Assembly: GCF_004027225.2 (NCBI RefSeq)
Contig: NC_044284.2
Location: forward strand, 39,728,420 to 39,792,419
DNA from: Strigops habroptila
Lineage: Eukaryota > Chordata > Aves > Psittaciformes > Psittacidae
Direction of reading: 5' to 3'
Length of the DNA stretch: 64,000 bases
Shown here: positions 60,673 to 64,000 of the stretch, in pieces
Position numbering within the stretch: position 1 is the stretch's first letter
Layout: the number at the start of each line of letters is the position of its first letter
Position numbers and translations under genes: made by a program
The notes under the pieces: model-generated
Databases searched by the model: none
Told to the model about the DNA's origin: nothing
Seen by the model: the letters and a program-made list of their open reading frames with translations, nothing else

Positions 60673-63600
60673 GATGTTCATGCAAGTGTGGAGGAAAAAT
60701 TATCTTCTCTATAGAAAAGAGCATAACCGTTCAAGATACTTCTGCAGAAATTACTTCCTTGCAGTAGCAGCACATACTTCCCAGTATTTCTTACTGTGAA
60801 GAGAAATTTCAAAGCACAATTTGTTGACATCTTTCTGAAGGTATTGTTGGAAGAACAGTTCTGACTCTTGGCTCTGGTGGTTTGAGAAGTTACCATCTGG
60901 TCTTAGGTTTCAATTCTTGCAGCAGTATTGGCAGAACAGAAGGTGCATTCACACCTTGGCCACACTTATCATTTGGATCTAAGCTGCACTAGCAGATTAC
61001 ACTAAAGCTGCTGGACCTCATGCAAAAGTAGCTTAGGTATATTATGTTTGTTGACTTTTCTGGTGCTGACTGTAAGTCCCTCACTGCTGGATACTGCTCT
61101 CCCAGTAGCTTTAAACTGATAAAGCAAATGGTAAACCTTGGTCAGTATTCTGAGACGGCATTCAGCTTCTGGATTGTCTGCTTCAGTGAATAAACTTGAA
61201 GTGATTGCAGACTGTACAACTGCCTGTATGTTCTTGACTAAGTCAAGAATACATGATTACTTTCTTAACTTTTTCAGCTTTTCATCAGAAAGGACAATAA
61301 ACCCCCCCCATGAGACTTATTTATTAGTTTAGTAGTAAGGGTCTGTTTTTAGATTTTGCATGTGTTTGGTAAGTGATGCTGTCCTTTGTTCTTTACCTGT
61401 TGTAGGAAAAGGGGGAGTTCAAGTTTATAACTCAATAAAGAGTAAAAAAGGAGTAAGTCCTCAATAGGACTAAAGCTATTGACAGAAGGGAAATGACATA
61501 ACCAACTACTGGCTGGAGTTGACTGGAAAGTCCAGAATGCACACGTGTCTCTTCTTGTTCCTAAAAAATAAAGCCCCCCTTCAGATGTTCTACTCCTTTC
61601 GTTCCCCAAATAACCTTAATGCATGATTCTTTCAGAGAGGTTTTTATTCCTTTTACTGCTTTTCCTCAAAAGTGCTTAGCTGAAGATTAGGCTTTGTGCC
61701 TTTATAACATTAAAATAGAAACTTTTTCCCCTCTAAGTAGCTTACTACTAATGATAGTATAAATATTGAGGGGATTCATGAGACTCACAGGTATATTCTT
61801 AAACTCTGACATGAATTGTTTAATTTGAAAATGACTTGATCATGATTTTTGGTACTTAGTTTGTCTCTGGCATTAAAAACTATTTTTGGTCAAAGTCTGA
61901 TCATAAAATACTGTGTATAAAGCTTTTGCTTTCTAAATAGCATGCGACTAGATGGGGGAGGAAATGGACAGTCTGTTCACTCTGAGATTTTCATTTTTAG
62001 TCGACACATTTTCCATGAATGCATTGCTATTAATTTGTCATATGGCAAGTTCTGTAGCATGGACATCAAGAGATTGTCACTTGTTCGTGTAACTGTGTGT
62101 GAGCTAAATGGTGTAGAACTGCATTCTCCTGGTTGAGGCATTAATTTCCTGAATGACTGACGTGTTTGTGTTCATGTTTTGCTACTAAACTGAAACTAAT
62201 GTGGCTTTTGGACTGAAATGGGATAGAGGGCATTCACATGAACAGCACTGATGGCAGGTTGGAGTACACTATAATGAAAGGCTGAAATCGGGGGTTCTGG
62301 AGTGGTAATTCAGCTAACATAGTTGTGTGTGAAAAAAGGTATGTGTCTGCATTGGATGGGGTAGTTAATGCTGATTGTAAAAACAAGCTTGGAGTACACT
62401 CTTACAGACATTAAAGGCCTTGCAACTCAAATGTAATTGCAAGAATGTGTATGGTACACTTTTAAATATCTGATCTGAATAAGAAGCTCCTTGCAGTCAT
62501 CTAATGTTTATTTCATTTGTCTTTCAGATTAAAATTTAGGAAGAATGAATTCTCTTAAGTTGCCTTTTTCCACGTAGGGAAGAAAAAATACTTTGTACAT
62601 CAGTGTGCTTTTCTAGTTGCATTATCATAAATTTCTCTGGCTTTACGCATGCTACATTTTCCCTGGTTTTATTATTAAAACATTGCTACAAAAAACTTTT
62701 CCTAGTTAACAGTGTGCCTGTGAGTTTCTACTTTGCTGCAGAAAGAACTCATAATCTAATATTAGCAGTTTGCATTTGTCTTTTGATAATAAATACAGTA
62801 GAACCATTTTATATTGGAGTTCCTGTGTTATTCTCCTATAAATAAGCGTAAAAAATAAACTAAATAAACTTAGACTAAACCACTAAAAATTGTCAAAATA
62901 GGGTAACTTGGGATCCCTCCTTTCTGCAAACATACTAGAAGTAGTGGTGGGGCTTCGTTTTTGTCGTATTCTGTAAGTCCAGCAATAGTAGGTATGGACT
63001 GGGAGAGAGGTTTTGGCTAGACTAGATATTTGCTCCTGATGTGACTGACCATCATCCTCTGCTGTTTTCTCCAGTGGTGGTGTAACCGCAGAGGTAATGA
63101 TAACTCTGAGTATGCAGTATTTGGGGAGCATAATTTTATGTCTTCTGACTGCCTTCAAAGAGTTCTGTAGTAGTGGACATTCGCTTTTACATTGAGGATT
63201 TACTTTGAAATTAATGTTAATTTTTGCTACATTTGCTGTTTATTGCAAATAATATTCAAGCTCTTCAGCAACATTTTTACATGACAATTGTTAAAAAATA
63301 CATGGAGTTAATAAACTGTTTACAGCATGCTTAGTCTGGAGGTATGAAAGAGAGAGTGCTAAACTGCTAATCCAAATTTGTAATCACTCTCTGAATACTA
63401 TAGCTGTTGTTTAGTGACTGTTTTATAATGTGAATCTTCTAAAAAGTTTTTAATGCTATACAAGTCAGTTTTCTCAAAAATTTGAGTTATTCTGGGATTT
63501 CTATGAATAATACCCTCACTTGTTGATGGATAAAATTGAGGCTAGGTTAGGGAGAGGGAAAATCTTTTTGTAGAGTTGCGTGTATAAATGGTTATGACAA

Positions 63601-63693
63601 GCCAAGTCTTTGAAAGACCAAAAGCATGCTGACTGTAGTTTCAAAAGTGATAGAAAATATTCTTGTATTGAAAGTAGTCTAGTTCCCACATTC

Positions 63694-63714
63694 TTTTTTT
63701 TTTTTTTTTTTTTT
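63694..63714 (+). repeat. poly(T) run, 21 nt
   Basis: This is an uninterrupted run of 21 T close to the right edge, with no recognisable retrocopy. Confidence 0.9.
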
Positions 63715-64000
63715 GGTCCAGAGTTGCTAAACTGCCTTTTATGGCTAGCATGTCAAGTAATGCCATTCAGAATGGTGGAGAACATGCATGTCTTTTTTAA
63801 GTTCCATTTTTGTGGTTCGCTGTAGCTAGACCTAAATTTGCATTCTTTTCTTGATCACTTGGTGATTTGAAACTGTAATTGAGAAGCGAGCATGGCACAG
63901 TTCTGCAGCATGGTACTGCTGTGAAGGGCAGTGTGAAGCCAAACCTGTCCTTGTTCACCCATGACAACAAACATTTGGTTGAGCTACCCTTCTTTGAGCA

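Larger units (their letters stand above)
45151..64000 (+). other. Probable first intron(s) of the plus-strand gene
   Basis: About 19 kb has no identifiable coding exon. It holds a CR1 tail (46.95-47.16 kb), a long antisense CR1 (48.68-50.5 kb), a C25 run, T-rich runs, small duplications and one candidate exon at 52.94 kb. Homopolymer runs are mainly T on the plus strand, as expected for plus-strand transcription. Confidence 0.45.

Noticed and set aside
1..64000. Search for CRISPR arrays, operons, tRNA and rRNA genes
   Set aside because: No regularly spaced repeats of the right kind, no cloverleaf with A and B boxes, and the window is plainly vertebrate.

Overview
The window reads as nuclear DNA from a bird. 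It carries many CR1 LINE fragments whose 3' ends show the typical 'attctatgattctatgat' repeat, one solo LTR of a type common in avian genomes, long introns with few exons, and two compact CpG islands in an otherwise AT-rich background. There are no bacterial-style operons, and nearly all open frames in the window are chance frames. I cannot name the species.

Only one protein gene can be read directly. Two coding exons on the minus strand (882-1002 and 8969-9199) encode the first 117 residues of Roquin-1 (RC3H1), including its whole RING finger. The rest of the gene lies beyond the left edge. The gene's probable promoter is the CpG island at about 32.6-33.5 kb. There a minus-strand splice donor ends a non-coding first exon that holds a short upstream ORF and a YY1-like ATG element. 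Intron 1 is therefore about 24 kb and intron 2 about 8 kb. Both hold CR1 pieces, a solo LTR, A/C-rich tracts and small tandem duplications.

From 33.5 to 44.1 kb is an intergenic stretch between two promoters. It has a CR1 tail, a very old CR1/L3-type LINE relic in antisense (about 41.0-43.0 kb), a perfect 33-bp tandem duplication and a good CTCF-type motif at 37,968.

A second CpG island (about 44.15-45.15 kb) has good plus-strand splice donors and looks like the start of a divergent gene running off the right edge. In mammals the gene next to RC3H1 in this orientation is RABGAP1L, so that is my inference, but no RABGAP1L coding exon lies in the window. The region from 45.2 to 64 kb looks like its first intron(s). 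It contains a 1.8-kb antisense CR1 with recognisable reverse-transcriptase C-terminal sequence, another CR1 tail, and one candidate small exon near 52.9-53.1 kb.

The longest A runs lie on the plus strand to the left of 33 kb, and the longest T runs lie to the right of 45 kb. That fits two genes transcribed away from each other. I found no CRISPR array, no tRNA or rRNA, and no convincing new biological system. The most interesting leads are the RC3H1 uORF with an alternative donor that would remove it, the CTCF-like site between the promoters, and the candidate exon at 52.9 kb.
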